A stretch of 64,000 nt of DNA from Luzula sylvatica (GCA_946800325.1 OX326961.1:46773415-46837414); one strand, 5' to 3'; positions 44,994 to 58,073 are shown, counted from the stretch's first letter. Made by a program: numbers and translations. The notes: a model not told the origin generated them from the letters alone.

Positions 44994-46309
44994 ATGTATA
45001 TCCATAATTACTTTTCAAAGTCTATAATTAGTTTTAGTAAATATTATTTCTTATTTTTTGTCGACCACATATAAAAATGTTTATTTATTCGTAATTAGTG
45101 CGAATAATAAATAAAATACAGCGTGTTGTATTTTGATTGTATTATTGCTGTTTTAATGGTCAATTTCATGCCTTCTTGGTATGTACACAATCATGCCAAT
45201 TTGAACATGGGAATATTTCCTTTCACACAACATGCACACTCAAACTTTGGTATACGTATATTAGCATGTGTCATCAAAGTCTTTAAATTAGTACTTAGCA
45301 ATCTCAGCTTGTTAATTAGGAGGCTTGTGTCAAGCATTAGAAATAAAAAAGAAAGATTAGGTACCTAATAAATTAACAATGTCACTTTTAAGTGATTCAT
45401 CAAGTAAATTTCCCGTATGAATCGATACCTAACAAAATCACATAATATGTGACCATGGCAAAACTAAATGGTGCTGATTGCTTAATTATAAATTAAGAGG
45501 ATATTCGTGTTCACACACCATGCATTTTAAAACTTTGGTATGCAATAAAAAAAAATGAAACCATAACTTAAATAACAAGCAATTTTAACTTTTTTTTTTT
45601 TCTCTTCCGGAAGAATCAAAGTATTTTCCAAAAAAAAAATTCCATGATATTAATTGCTAAAGAAAATCCAGATTAAAGATTATGATAATAAAGGAGGACA
45701 AGCCAATTAACGTGCTGCATATTTGTAAATCTGTAGTTAATCAAACCTAATTATTATAACAAAAGGACTAGATATACATAATTAATCCACAGGAATAGTC
45801 GCCAATTATTTTGTTATGAAAATATTATGTGGAAATCATGTGCATGCTTATATTTTTCAGAAAAATATAAATATGCAAGTATTTCTTATTTTTCAGAAAA
45901 ATATGCATATACCATATTATCATATTATCATATTTGCATTTTATTATAGAAGGTCTATTAGTATAGAAATACAATTTTAAATACAATTTTTTCTTCATAT
46001 ATCGTAATACATAATCCATATTCACATATTTAATCCAGAAATTTTTTGGAGAAACTCTGTTAAAATAAAGTTCGATACGAATAAAATTTTCAGACATTTA
46101 TATGTGAATGTTTTAGCAAAATAAGTATTAAAGTTCGGTGAAACTTCTCCTGAGACAAAACTTGATATAAAATTCGATCCCAGGTTGTCGGCTAAGTTCA
46201 GATACATACTTTCGTAATCGTGATCGCAACCAATGAACCAAAGTTAGATCTGAGATATTACATGATATTGTATGCTTATATCAGGGAATTAAATCGTTTT
46301 TCCAATTTC
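44994..46309. other. Diverged upstream region of NAS copy 4
   Basis: Collinear with 1,270-2,210 of unit 1, interrupted by about 380 bp of extra sequence at roughly 45,090-45,470. No gene seen. Confidence 0.75.
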
Positions 46310-47060
46310 TGAAGAGAATTGTTTGATATTTTTGTTAATTTCTTAGAAAAATGTTTCAAAATACTATTCTCAATTTAATAGAAAAACATTTTTTTAAATA
46401 CTTTTCTCTATTACTTAGAAAGTGAGTTTTAAATACTTTACTCAATTTCATAGAAAAGTATTTTGTAATATTTTTTTTCCCAAATTTTGTTAAACAATAT
46501 TATCTTTAAATCCCTTTCTCAAATTTCTTACATACATATTTTTTAAATACTTCCCAAAATTTGATAGCAAAATATTTGACAAAAAATTCTTAGAAACATA
46601 TATTTTTTTTAAACTTTTCTTAATTTTCTTAGAAAAATATTATTTAAATACTTTTCTCAAATTTCTTAGAAATATTTAAAATTATTTAATTATTCTCAAA
46701 TTGCTTAGGAATATATTATTTTAAATACTTTTCTAAAATTTCTTAGAAAATATTTTCTTAAACACTATTGATAAATTCTTTGAAAAAAAATTTTAAGTAT
46801 TTTTCCTAAATTTGTAAGAATTTGATTTTATAAATATATCTCTCAAATCGCTTACAAAAATATTTTGTAAGTATTTTTCTCAAATTTCTTCGATTTTTTT
46901 TTAAATACCTATCTCATTTTTACAGAATATATTTTTTATACTTTTCTCAAATTTCTTGGAATTTTTTGTATATACTTTTTTTGAAAGTTCTTAGATTTCT
47001 TATTTATACTTCTCTCAATTTTTTTGAAAATGTTTTTCTCATATTTCTCAGAAATTAATT
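46310..47060. repeat. Expanded ~35-bp degenerate tandem repeat upstream of NAS copy 4
   Basis: The same block type as at 2219-2580 (AAATACTTTTCTCAAATTTC, TTCTTAGAAAAATATT) but about 740 bp long, roughly twice the other copies. Confidence 0.75.
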
Positions 47061-47613
47061 TTAAATACATTTTCGTAGAGTAAGAATACGACATGTTCTT
47101 TAAATTTATTATTACAAGTTTTTAACTAATATTTTGAAAAGTTCAAAATTTTCATGAACATTTCAAGATAATCTCTTTAAAAAATTAAAAATCTATTTCC
47201 CACGAAAAATACTTCCACAAAAATGTGTTAACAAAAAAATATTAACACGAAAAATATAAATAACTTTTTCAAAACCAAGTATCACATCCAAATATATGAA
47301 CATGAAGAATTTCTTACAAAATTCTTAACTATTCAAGGAATCTCAATATTCGAATACGCCAAAAATATCCTACAAACAAATTTCATTTTCATTCATTCCC
47401 CTAGAGGGGTTGAAACTAACAATGAAAGGTGTTCATTTTTTTTTGCCAACATACTCATCTATTTCTGTAATTCTCTTAATTTTACTAAAACCCTCTTGAT
47501 ATTTTTATTAATCTAAATGACTCCATCATTATTAACATGTACAACTAAAAAATATTACATGTTATACTTATATAATTCATATATTTCATTCATTATATAT
47601 TTCATAAAACTAG
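47061..47613. other. AT-rich spacer
   Basis: No gene or repeat ends seen. Confidence 0.6.
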
Positions 47614-48353
47614 TAGAGGTGACAATCGGACGGGTCGGACTGGATTCGGGACGAGTCATTTAGGATCCGGGTCGTTTCCGTTTGCGGGTCGTACGGTTCA
47701 ACGGATCATTCAGGTCATGGATCGTTCGGGTTGCGGGTCATTCGGATTCGGGTCGTTTTAGTATTCGGGTCACTCGGTTCCGGATCGTTTCGGTTTTCGG
47801 ATCATTCGGTTCCGGATTGTTTCGGTTCCGGATCGTTTTGGTTTTCGGATCGTTTCGGCTCCGGTTCGTTTCGGTTTTCGAGTCATTCGATTCCAGATCG
47901 TTTTGTTTTCGGATAATTCGGTTCCAAATCATTTCAATTTTCGGATCATTCGGTCTTTGTTATTTCGATTTTCGGGTCATTCGGATTTCGTAAAATTTTA
48001 TTTGGAATCACAGTTTTCCGAAAATTGCTTTCGGTCATTCGAGATTTATTTTTTGATTTCAAGACCTTTTAGCAATAATATATTGATTTTAACAATAATA
48101 TATTTATTTTCGGGTCATTCGGGTCATGAGTTTCGGGTCATTCGGGTCATGAGGTTTTCGGGTCATTTCGATTTTCGGGTCATTCGGGTCATTGGTTTCG
48201 GATCGATTTTGGATTCGGGTGATTCGGTTTCGGTTCCATTTTGAATTCGGGTCATTCGATTTCGGATCGGTTTCGGATTGTTAACTTTTCAACATTTTTT
48301 GGTTCAGGTCGGGCTCGGATTCAAACGGGTCGGGTCACATTCTGCCAGCTCTA
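47614..48353. mobile_element. Non-autonomous hAT element, second member of the CGGGTC family
   Basis: 740 bp, ends TAGAGGTGACAATCGG and the complement of CTGCCAGCTCTA, with a perfect 8-bp duplication AAAACTAG (47,606-47,613 and 48,354-48,361). The body is TTCGGTTTTCGGATCATTCGG-type repeats, more diverged than the element at 44,232. Confidence 0.92.
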
Positions 48354-48361
48354 AAAACTAG

Positions 48362-49255
48362 CATACCAATTTCTCTTGATTAAAACCCTCTTGATATTTT
48401 CATTAATCTAAAAAACATCATCAATATATATGTACCAGTAAAAAAAAATAGATTACATGTTATATTTATATAATTCTTATATTTCATTTATTATAAATTT
48501 CATAAAACTAGCATAAAAATAAATAAATAAAACGATATCAAATACTTAATTACCTTGATATCATATTATCTAATTTTAACTAAAAGTAGTATTAAATCCT
48601 AAAGAGAGACATTTCTTTTTTCTTATGGAAAAATGTTTTTTCAAAGATTCTATCTATATCCATTTCTTATATACATATTGTTTAAAATATATAATTAAAA
48701 CGAGATACTTAAAATATATGTTTTTGCTAAAATATTTTCAATGTGCTTAATTATTGTATATCGTTCTTTTATAAAAAATAATAATAAATGAAATAAAAAA
48801 ATTATTAATATAACATATAATATGTTTTTTTATTTGTATATGCTTAAAATATTTACATACATTTTAGATTAATAAAAATACCAAAAGTAATTTAGGAAAA
48901 TTAAATATGAAAACAAAGAGATATTTGGTTGGAAAAAAAAATTAACACCTTCCATTGTTAAGTTTGACCTCTTTAAGATGGTAAATGAAAATAAAATCTT
49001 ATTTAGAATGATCTTTTAGGAGTAGCATGAAAGTGAGAATTTTTTTGGAATATCAAAAAGAAAAAAAAATGTAAAAAATCCTCGTATAAACATCTATATA
49101 TGCATATGATGCCCACATTTTGAACCCAAATAGAAAGTGTAAAGGTCTATTGATAAAGTGAAAAGTTTAAATGAACTTTGATGCAAAGTTAAAGTATCAA
49201 AAGTATATATTTTACATACAAGTATTTTATACAAATTATTTTTTACATAGTTACT
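48362..49255. other. AT-rich intergenic region
   Basis: No gene, repeat ends or RNA gene seen. Confidence 0.6.
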
Positions 49256-49270
49256 TAAATTAACATTTGT

Positions 49271-49406
49271 AAAAAAAAACGAGTAAATGGAGAAAACTCG
49301 GTAGTACTCCATCCATTAGTGTCAATGAGACTCGAACCCACAACCTCTCACAAACGTATGGTTTCTTGTACCTCACATTCAACCACTGGGTCACGAGTCC
49401 ATTGGC
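49271..49406 (-). mobile_element. tRNA-derived SINE
   Basis: 136 bp on the minus strand. A-box-like GTGACCCAGTGGTTGA and B-box GGTTCGAGTC lie in order in the 5' half, with a T-run at the 3' end. The flanking 15-bp repeats TAAATTAACATTTGT (49,256-49,270) and TAAATTGATATTTGT (49,407-49,421) match at 13 of 15. The cloverleaf is not complete, so it is a SINE, not a tRNA gene. Confidence 0.78.
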
Positions 49407-49421
49407 TAAATTGATATTTGT

Positions 49422-49913
49422 ATAGATCATCATTCTTAAAAAGTAAAACACGATTTTTATGTTATCACGGGCATGTAGCAATTTATGGTTTAAAATTAGG
49501 AGAAAAAAGAAATGACAGTTTGGGACTAGGTCAGATTAGAACAATATTAGAGCTAGAGTAAAATTAACCTATTAATAACACTCAAAACAAAATCTCCGGA
49601 TCGAATACGCCTGGTATGGATAAGGTCATACTTGACCCGTGAGTATACCCGACCTATACTTACATATCTTTTTAATCCGATTGATTTTGTTCGAGTGTTC
49701 CTTCAAAAAAAACAATTTTGAGAAATGATAGTACATAAATTTTTAATTTTGTCATAAAATTCAATAGTATGTATCTATATATAGAGAGACACACGCACTT
49801 ACAAAATTAGGGGGGGGGGGGGGGGAGGGAGGGGGGAGGGATTTTAATATGAGCTTAGGAGAGACAGCGGTTCCCAAAAATTTTTAGGGATAGTATATGT
49901 ATAATTATATGAT

Positions 49914-49944
<31 letters not shown>

Positions 49945-52094
49945 CTTTCTTTTTTTTGCATTCCAACCAAGAGAGAACATTTGCGGTAAACAAAGGAAAT
50001 GAAAGAAAACAGAAAAGAGTACTCTCTAAATAAATATGGCTTATAGAAAAGTGAGGAGGCAACAAAACAACAATGAGACAGCAAAATGTCGCCATATGAT
50101 GTAATCGTTAGTTCTCTTTTGATGCAAATCGCAGAGTGAAAAACCTAACACTTTAACTTGATGTCCACACAATTTATTAAAAAAAAGGGCAAAATACAAT
50201 AAAATTGTGAGTCTCGCAAATTTACTTCTTTTGAGAGTGATACATATTAGCATTCAGTGAACTTACATATTATATTATCCAATTTTAAAATAAATATTCA
50301 AATCTAACATGAACGATGATGTGTCGGGACATATTTATATAGCGGTCGGAGCTGGCCATAGCTCCTTTAATATTTTTTATTAATGTTGTATTGTATATTT
50401 TCGACGAACATTATATATTACTAATGATTCAGCATATTTTATCATAACACGAGGATAAAACTTAATTTTGGTATCAGATTTTTTATTTGCCCTCGAAATA
50501 TCGCTTTAAGATTAGTGCTTTTTAAAGCAGAAATGTGAACATAATGTATCCATCCCTCTGGCACGATAAACAGTAAAATGGCATGACCCTCAATCCCCAA
50601 TTTGGCCACTTGTATCCAATGAAAAGACCCAATAAATTAATGCGACTTCTCGGTTTGTACAATCAGCTAAATTATTCATTATTCGAACAACTTCATAGTC
50701 GCCCTTACAAAATTTAAAAAATACCAAGAAGTTATATTGTAACACGAGAGCATATTTATCTCTTGTTCATCAGCAATGATAATTTTGGGATTTTGCAAGG
50801 AAAAACAAAAAAAGAACTTAGCTCTCAATCAAAAAAAATTTATAAAAGTGATATTTTCTCTCATTGTGCTGTTTCGATTCTCCTCTTCCTCTCGTCCTTT
50901 GCTTCTTCTCTCCAACAACGATGTGTCATACGCCTTTCAATTTCGAATGAACAGACGTTTATTTTCTTTCCTCTTTGAAGATAATAATAATATTCATGAA
51001 AATGATATCACATGACAGTGCATTAAAAGAAGGAATAATTCCAAAAAAAAAAGCCGGTTCAAATCTCCTTGGGTTTTCAACGTGCCTTTGTGTGATTAGT
51101 GGTAAATAATAATATAGCGTGCCTTTGTGTGATTAGTGGTAAATAATCAGGGGCCATTCTTTTTGAGATATTTAGATATTCAAAAGTTCTACACTTTTTT
51201 GAGGGTCTACCAAAATAAGCTTCCACTTCAATAAAAATATAAATATCAAAACACTATATATGTCTCTATTAAGATTTTGTCATTATATATATTGTTTTAT
51301 AAGAAATTAAGCATCTTTGTATAAGTAATTTTATTGTCATTTACGCTGCGAATAAAATTCATAACCCGAATCGGTCTGAACCCAACCATCCAATTGTCGT
51401 TCTCTGTTTTCTTTGGCATAACTGCTATAACATGTATGTACAACTTTAAAATTCAAAATTAGGTTAGGATTAAGAAAAATAATTAAATTCAAACTCAAGA
51501 GATATTGAATCTTATTAGAGAGAGATTACAGGTTTCCTAATGGCTAGTTTGTGCGCATATGTCTAAATACGATGTATCTCGAAATTCATCGGCTCGATGC
51601 ACTAAATATAATTGGAAAAAGAAAGGTGATGAACAAATTAAGTGCATCCACTGTTCAACCTCTTTTGAGATAAAAAAAATTATCACACCACTCTTTGAAA
51701 AGGACATAAAAATATAAAACTTTATCAATCGAATGCTTAGTCGAATATGCTTTATTCAAAAATCTTTTTACCGTCTTTACCATATCAAACTCTTTTATTA
51801 TGTTTTAGATCATTTACATCATACAAAAGTGTTCAAAATAATCTCACATTTTCATTATTCGAGATAATTTATTGCATAATCGATTCATATAATAAATTCA
51901 TGATACAAGGTCAAGGGCAGAAATTCGCCAGAATTTTTATAATTTTATTATCAAAATCTTTTTATTTGTCTCGAATTCGAGCCAGACAGCTTCATAATTC
52001 ATTGTTTCGAATTTTCGACCGCTTTATCTGCATCATAAACAATTATATATAAAAACAAGTTACCAAATAAATCAACCAATAATCAGATAAAAAA
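49422..52094. other. Gene-poor intergenic region downstream of CGEP
   Basis: AT-rich, no convincing coding frame. It contains a G-run (49,810-49,840), a GT/AT microsatellite (about 49,915-49,941) and a 30-bp direct repeat CGTGCCTTTG...TAAATAAT at 51,081-51,110 and 51,118-51,147. Confidence 0.65.
49810..49840 (+). repeat. G-run with quadruplex-forming potential
   Basis: A 16-G run followed by AGGGAGGGGGGAGGG: several G-tracts of three or more with one-base loops. Confidence 0.9.
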
Positions 52095-55000
52095 TTACCA
52101 AAGTAAAGATCTCGGTGTAGAAGACCCGAATTCACCGTCCTCGATCCCTTCACTAGCCAGCGCGCCTCCACTAGCAGACAAAACCTTATCTTCGCTACCG
52201 ACAGGTGTCTCGGTCTTCGAGGAATCCTCTTTATCAACAGATTTCTCCGAGTTACTTTCGCAGTATTTCTGGAGCCACCTGTCAGTCTCCCATAGGACAT
52301 GCATTATGCTCTCTCTCGCATAATAACCGTGACTCTCATAAGGTAGAATCACCAATCTGCACAACGCACCGTGTCCTTTCAATGCAGTGAAAAACCTATC
52401 AGACTGTAAATGAAATGAAATATTAAATAAATAAATACGATTATTTTAATTTAGGGTTTAAATTGACCTGCATCGTGTGCGTTCCCGTATTATTGTCTTC
52501 TTCGCCGTGAATAAGCAAAATAGGTTTCTTTATTTTATTTGCAGACATGAATGGACTCATTTCCACATAAGTGCTCGTCGCCTCCCAAAGCGTCCTATCT
52601 TCATTCTACACCCAAAAATATTATATATTTATATGCGTATAAAATTATAAAAATGAATTAATGTTTGTGAGAGTACCTGAAAGCCAAAAGGAGTTAGGGT
52701 TCGATTGTACGCGCCAGATCGAGCAATTCCGCAAGAAAATAAATGCGGTGCGTGTGCCAATAAATTAGCCGTCATGAACGCACCGTACGAGTGACCGCCT
52801 ACTGCAATTTTATTAGGGTCCGCGACCTATTTACAAAATTGCCATTATCCGTTAATTTCAAAGGTTAATCAAGGAATTAAGAAAGAGTAAGGACGGATTT
52901 ACCCCTCTTCTTATGACTTCCTCAACTGCAGCCTCTGCGCTAGTAACCAATTGTTCCACATAACTATACAAATAAATTAAAAATATATCATTCATTCGGT
53001 ATATTATATTGAGTCCATTAAAAAATACGAAAATATTTATACCTATCATTGGCCTCTACATCGCCTTCACCGATAATCGGGATAGTCGGACCAGACAAAA
53101 TCGCAAACCTGTACAAACACAAAACATTAAATTCCGCTAATCCAAAAATAAATAATTAAAAAATAAATAAAGATAATTACTTTCGAGAGAGCCAAAGAAG
53201 AGGAGAAGAAGAGCTAATCCCAGAGAACACGTTAGGGGAGCCACGAACCTGACTAGCAGCGTTCTTACTCTTAAACTCGCCAGGATAAGCCCACAAAAGA
53301 CAAGGCAACGGTCCGTCCTTGCTGACATCATAACCAGGTGGCAAATACAAATCCGCCGTTAATTGCACCCCGTCTTTTCTCTCGTATCTTATCATCTCCT
53401 TTTGCAACGACTTCATGTGCGGATACGGGTGTGGAAAGTCTGTTATTTGCACCCGTTTCTTTTCCGGCCATGTCTGCAGAAAATACTGCGTGTTCTCTGT
53501 TTTGGACTCTTTCGACGTGAGGATTTTTAATTCGTTTAAATGGATGTCTTTATCTGGCTTGTCTGACATTAACGCAACGACTCTTTCATAGTACTTTTCT
53601 TTATCGCTTTCCCATATCCTCTCTTTATTTCCCGTCTCACTAAAATAATAAAAAAAAATTAAAATATATATTATATTTAGCGAATAATATATACAGTTAA
53701 GAGAAGTATTTATACAGGTCGAAAAGGTCGAGGAAAGGGATGTTGCCTTCAGGAGTGGCGCCAGAGCCGTTGAATAATAAAAGCGTGCCTTGAGAATTAC
53801 TATCTTTTTTTACTCGAGCAATTACATAGGTTGCATTTGCTGTTCTGCGCAACATGGGAGAGCCCGGATCGGAGTACACATCCTCTGACGAGCGGTCGAA
53901 GAGGACCCTTGGATCTACGCCTTTGAGATCTGGCGAAACAACCCATGTTCTCGTTTTGCGAGTTTTGTACCATGATTCGTATACCAATGCGAGCGATTCG
54001 TCGCACCACGAAACCCCTCTGTTAGGGAAATTTAATGAAATGCATCGTTAATAAGGTTGGTTTATTGGAATTTTTATGTTTTTGAAAATATATATACCCG
54101 TAACGAAGATCGAGTTTATGAAGAATTTCAGGGCTTTCACCGTTTATAGGTTCTGCGGGCTCCACGTAAACAATATCACGTGGAGAAACCTCCACTTTTG
54201 CATCGCCTCCGTCCTGTGTTTCCACCCTAGCAAACCAATCCAAAAATCAAAATCCATAAATAATTAAATAATTAAATACACAAATAGATAATAAATAAGA
54301 ATAATTACCAGTACAAAACGGAAGGTTTATCAGGACGCCAATTAACCGAACGTTTACCCCTGCGAACACTATTAGTCGCGATCGGAATATCCTCGGCAAG
54401 TGCCAAGTCACAAATTTCTCGGACGAAATTACCCTTGCTCGTCCACAACTCGACTTTCTTAGGAAACCGGCCACAAGTCACCACGTACGAGTAAGGTCTA
54501 TGAATACTCGTCACCAAAATGTACTTTTCGTCAGGAGAAGGATCGATCGAAGTGTACACAGCTGGCGATCCGATTGGGACGAACGAACCGTCCAAAGAGG
54601 CCAAAATAAGTTGCGAAGTCGAATAATAGTCGAATAAGTCCGAGTCGTGTTCGTCCTTTAGTAGGTCTTGGAATGTGGGCACTTGGATTATGGATTTTTG
54701 CTCGTTTGATTGAATCTTGGGACCCGAAGGGACGAATGGTTTTTTTGGAGGAGGCCCTCGTGATGATGGGATTGTGCAGAGCAATAACGTTGTGTCGTTC
54801 AACCACATGAAACTGCAAGCAAAAGTGTTAAAAATCGTGAGTATAAAAAAATGATAGTGGGCAAAATTACGAAAAGAACCCTTGCCTGTCGAAAATTGGG
54901 TTTAGGAATATATCGGGTGAATTCAAAAGGGGTCGAGATTTTCCTGTTTGGACGTCTGCGACCCATACTTTTAACTTGCTACTTGTGTTGTCCTCCTTCA

Positions 55001-55969
55001 AAATATGACATTATATTTTTTATATTTGAAAAAATAAATGAATAGACATAAATTTGAAATTTGAAATTTGAAATTTCATGAAATGATATACCTCATCGGA
55101 TCGGATAGTGAATGAAAGATGCTTACCATCTCTTGACCTAGCTCAACGAAAATATCAAGATATGCAAAAAGTAAACAAAATAAGTCTGAAGTTTGAAAAT
55201 GGCATTATATATTATTGAATATTGTACCAAGTGACGAAATTAAGTTTTGAGCCCTCAGGGAAGCCATGAACTTCAATTTCGGGTCCGAGACTCCCGTCAT
55301 CTAATAGAGCGTGAATCCCTATTCCTATGTAGCAAGACCTAAACCATCAAATTAAGAAAATTCACATTTCAGCTCAATATACACAAAATTAAGAAAATTT
55401 GGAAACTCACATTCGACTCCTTGCATTCGAATTCACATCGATTCGAACACCAGCAAGCTTGACTTCTGGTTTTGCGAGGTCTGAAATTGGAGGCAGGGCA
55501 GTGCGTTTTAAGAACAAAATCTTATCTCTGTGTGGAGAAAACGAGAGTACTGGAAGAGGAGGTGCGTCTACTATATCTCTAATTTCCTTTGGAGGAATCC
55601 TGTATCCCGCCCCATCAGCCAAATTATCTACATCAACAAATACACTGTCATCACAATTCAAGAAATTGTATGAAATCTTCCTTCAGTGAAAGCATAAAAA
55701 TAAATGTAAAGATCACCTTCGTTCTGTTGAGCTGCAGATGAAGCGGAAGCGGGAGAATCAGGAAAGCTACGCTCCGCCGCCGACGTAGAAGAAGAGAAGG
55801 GGACGAGCGTAGCAAGCCGGGATGATTTCATTCTTCTTCGAAACAATACCTTGTTACGAGCGGTGGAGAGAGAGAAATGGCGATCGAGATGGAGAATTCG
55901 TGGAGTGGAGAGAGAAAGGGAGAGGGAGTGAAGAGAGAGGCGATGAGAGACTTGCAAAAGAAGAGACAT
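52095..55969 (-). CDS. CGEP: Chloroplast glutamyl endopeptidase, 14 exons, 951 aa
   Basis: Plastid serine peptidase of the prolyl-oligopeptidase (S9) clan that cuts after Glu in stromal peptides. Exons (plus coordinates): 55717-55969, 55411-55627, 55228-55338, 55092-55137, 54886-54995, 54309-54812, 54098-54226, 53716-54018, 53181-53639, 53043-53108, 52903-52963, 52677-52826, 52468-52605, 52095-52403. The sum is 2,856 nt with no internal stop. Residues 1-70 are Ser/Leu/Arg-rich, as a transit peptide. YRIPPKEIRDIVDAPPLP opens the mature N-terminal domain, followed by a beta-propeller region and the hydrolase domain. Triad: Ser766 (GGHSYG), Asp840 (HGEEDNN), His874 (YESHGY). A Ser/Glu-rich tail (898-951) ends PRSLLW. 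Intron 5 starts GC, not GT. Size fits the family (about 960 aa). Confidence 0.95.
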
Positions 55970-56335
55970 GATTAGATTGGTCTTAGAGACTAGATATTTG
56001 CTATCATCCCTTGTTAGTGCTACTTTATTCAATTTTTATTAATCAAATGTGACACATACGGATATGTAGTCTGTATAACAATTATATATACTATTGAATT
56101 TGACTCGTTACATGAATAACATATTATGTATGATTACCAGATACTAAGACTGCTTAATTATTTGTCGTTGTTATTCGTAGTATTTTAATTTTTATCCGCC
56201 AATCAGATGGTGGGGTTTTCTTGTGGGGTTTCAGTGTGGCCCAGTCGCTGCAACCCGAGTCCCCATCGAAGTGACTGTATTAAGATAAGTGTTATAAATA
56301 TTAGTGATATGAATTGGTATGTCGTGTCATATCAC
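55970..56335. other. CGEP upstream region
   Basis: 5' leader and promoter side of CGEP. No clear TATA box at a usual distance; no other gene seen. Confidence 0.5.
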
Positions 56336-56894
56336 CTATGTTGCACGGATACGAATACGGGTAGCGTATTCGATACGATACGGATACGGCGATACGGTAA
56401 TTTTCAAAAAATCACGGATACGGAAATACGGCAATTTAATATATTTAGATTATATATAATTAATAAATAAGTAATAAATTAAATAATAAATTAATTATAT
56501 TTTTAAATTAAATATGATGACAATAAATAATATCAAGCAAACAATACAAGTATCATAAAACTATCATAAACTTGTTCTAGAAATATTTTAGAACTAATCT
56601 AGAAGTATCCTAGAAGTATCATATATAATTTATTTAAAAATATTATGGGCCAAAATATATAATGGACCGAAGTATCCTAAATGGAGTATCCCAACCGTAT
56701 CCTGGCGTATCCCCAGCCGTATCCTGCCGTATCCTGCCGTATCCCCGCCGTATCCGAAAAAAAAAATATTAAAATATTCGGATACGCCACGTGGCGTATC
56801 CGATACGTATCCGAGCCGTATCGCACCCGTATCCGTATCGGATACGCGTATCCTCAGGATACTTCTGCATTTTTGAAGTATCCGCGTAACATAG
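56336..56894. mobile_element. Non-autonomous hAT element with GGATACG/CGTATCC body
   Basis: 559 bp with ends CTATGTTGCACGGATAC / GTATCCGCGTAACATAG and an 8-bp duplication CATATCAC/CATATCAA (56,328-56,335 and 56,895-56,902). GGATACGG repeats on the left and CCGTATCC repeats on the right are inverted around an AT-rich centre. It lies about 370 bp upstream of the CGEP ATG. Confidence 0.88.
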
Positions 56895-56902
56895 CATATC
56901 AA

Positions 56903-57301
56903 TAATCAGAACATGTCTGTTTCGATATGTTTCATATATCGATTGATATATATCGATATAGATCGACATGAATTGATATGAACTTTATGAGTTTGAGTTA
57001 CAATTTATTTTGATCTTTATTTTTTGATCGGTCCACTATTTGATTTTTTGCTCGAAATATTTTTTGTTTCTCTGTTGCGTGACTATTTTCTCATTTCTTC
57101 TTTCCACCAATTATGATTGCAACTTGCAAGATTCACCTTCCCGATTTGCTACATCCACGACTGCACCAATTGTACAACATAACTTCCAACAATTATGCAC
57201 CACCTTCACGAGCACCCGCTCCACATCATAACTCGTTGTGCCAGTATAAATAATATATAATTTGAGTATTGTTAATTTAACTTGAAATTTAGTTTGTACT
57301 A
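56903..57301. other. Intergenic sequence
   Basis: No gene seen. Confidence 0.5.
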
Positions 57302-57429
57302 GGATAATACTCGTGCAACATTGTGAGTATGATAATTGTGTTTTCATTTTAATTCGATGTAATAATTTTTATGTTGATAATGTCCATATCATGTCAAAGT
57401 AATACTGAGATAGTCGTTACATCTCTGCT

Positions 57430-57577
57430 CCGACATGACGGACCAACTTGTCCGTCGTGATGCAGCTCCGTCACGACGGACAAACATTCTGTCACGACGC
57501 TATACTCACAGACTGGCTTGACAGAAATACTCTTTGTTCCGTCATGACGGACCAACCAGTCCGTCAGACGGACTATG
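57430..57577. repeat. Second array of near-palindromic 14-mers
   Basis: Six sites in about 150 bp: TCCGACATGACGGA, TCCGTCGTGATGCA, TCCGTCACGACGGA, TCTGTCACGACGCT, TCCGTCATGACGGA and TCCGTCAGACGGAC. They have the same design (TCCGTY-NN-RACGGA) as the array in the solo LTR, with a different core. Confidence 0.75.
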
Positions 57578-57819
57578 TATTTTATGTCAATTCTGCATAA
57601 TTTTATTATGCATCCAATCGTTTCGATGAACGCGTACGTTCATCTATCCTCATGTGTACAATTTACAAGTTGATATGTAACTGTATTTCCTTCAGTCTCT
57701 CACTCAGTTTAAGATCCAACTAAAGAAAACACCAATGTACATCACATGTACACATATCTTAGAGATTGAAATCAAATCCGAAATAAGACAGATATATGTG
57801 TGACCGCGTAGGTTCGTAT

Positions 57820-58073
57820 CAAATGGTGGCGCAACACCAAATCCATGGCGAGAGGAAAGAGAGAGGTGGAACTGTGGAGAGGAGATGCCAGGGCTCAGAT
57901 GGCCAAAAAAGGAAGGAGGAAGCGCAGAGGGAGGGAAGACAGGTCGGACCAAGGCTTGATCGGATAGCCGGAGCCAGAAGATCTCTTCTGAATAGAAGAT
58001 AGATCAGGAAGGACACGGAACTTAAATTTGAAACGGAGGCTAGGCTGAAAGGATTCAAAGTAAAGGGATTCAT
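57820..58073 (-). pseudogene. Exon 1 fragment of the two-exon tail-anchored protein gene (copy X)
   Basis: It starts MNPFTLNPFSL like the intact copies. A 5-bp insertion (AGCCT repeated) after codon 11 then shifts the frame. The shifted frame still shows RPVFPPSALPPS and PQFHLSLSSRHGFGV, proving homology. Sequence after about residue 85 and the whole of exon 2 are missing. Confidence 0.85.

Noticed and set aside
44237..45027. Gly/Phe/Arg-rich frames of about 100 codons
   Set aside because: They are read from the CGGGTC tandem repeats of a hAT element.
49300..49406. tRNA gene on the minus strand
   Set aside because: A- and B-box are present but no complete cloverleaf. The T-tail and flanking direct repeats fit a SINE.
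50763..51015. Two overlapping 70-80 codon frames
   Set aside because: AT-rich, no known motif, no homologous second copy to show constraint.
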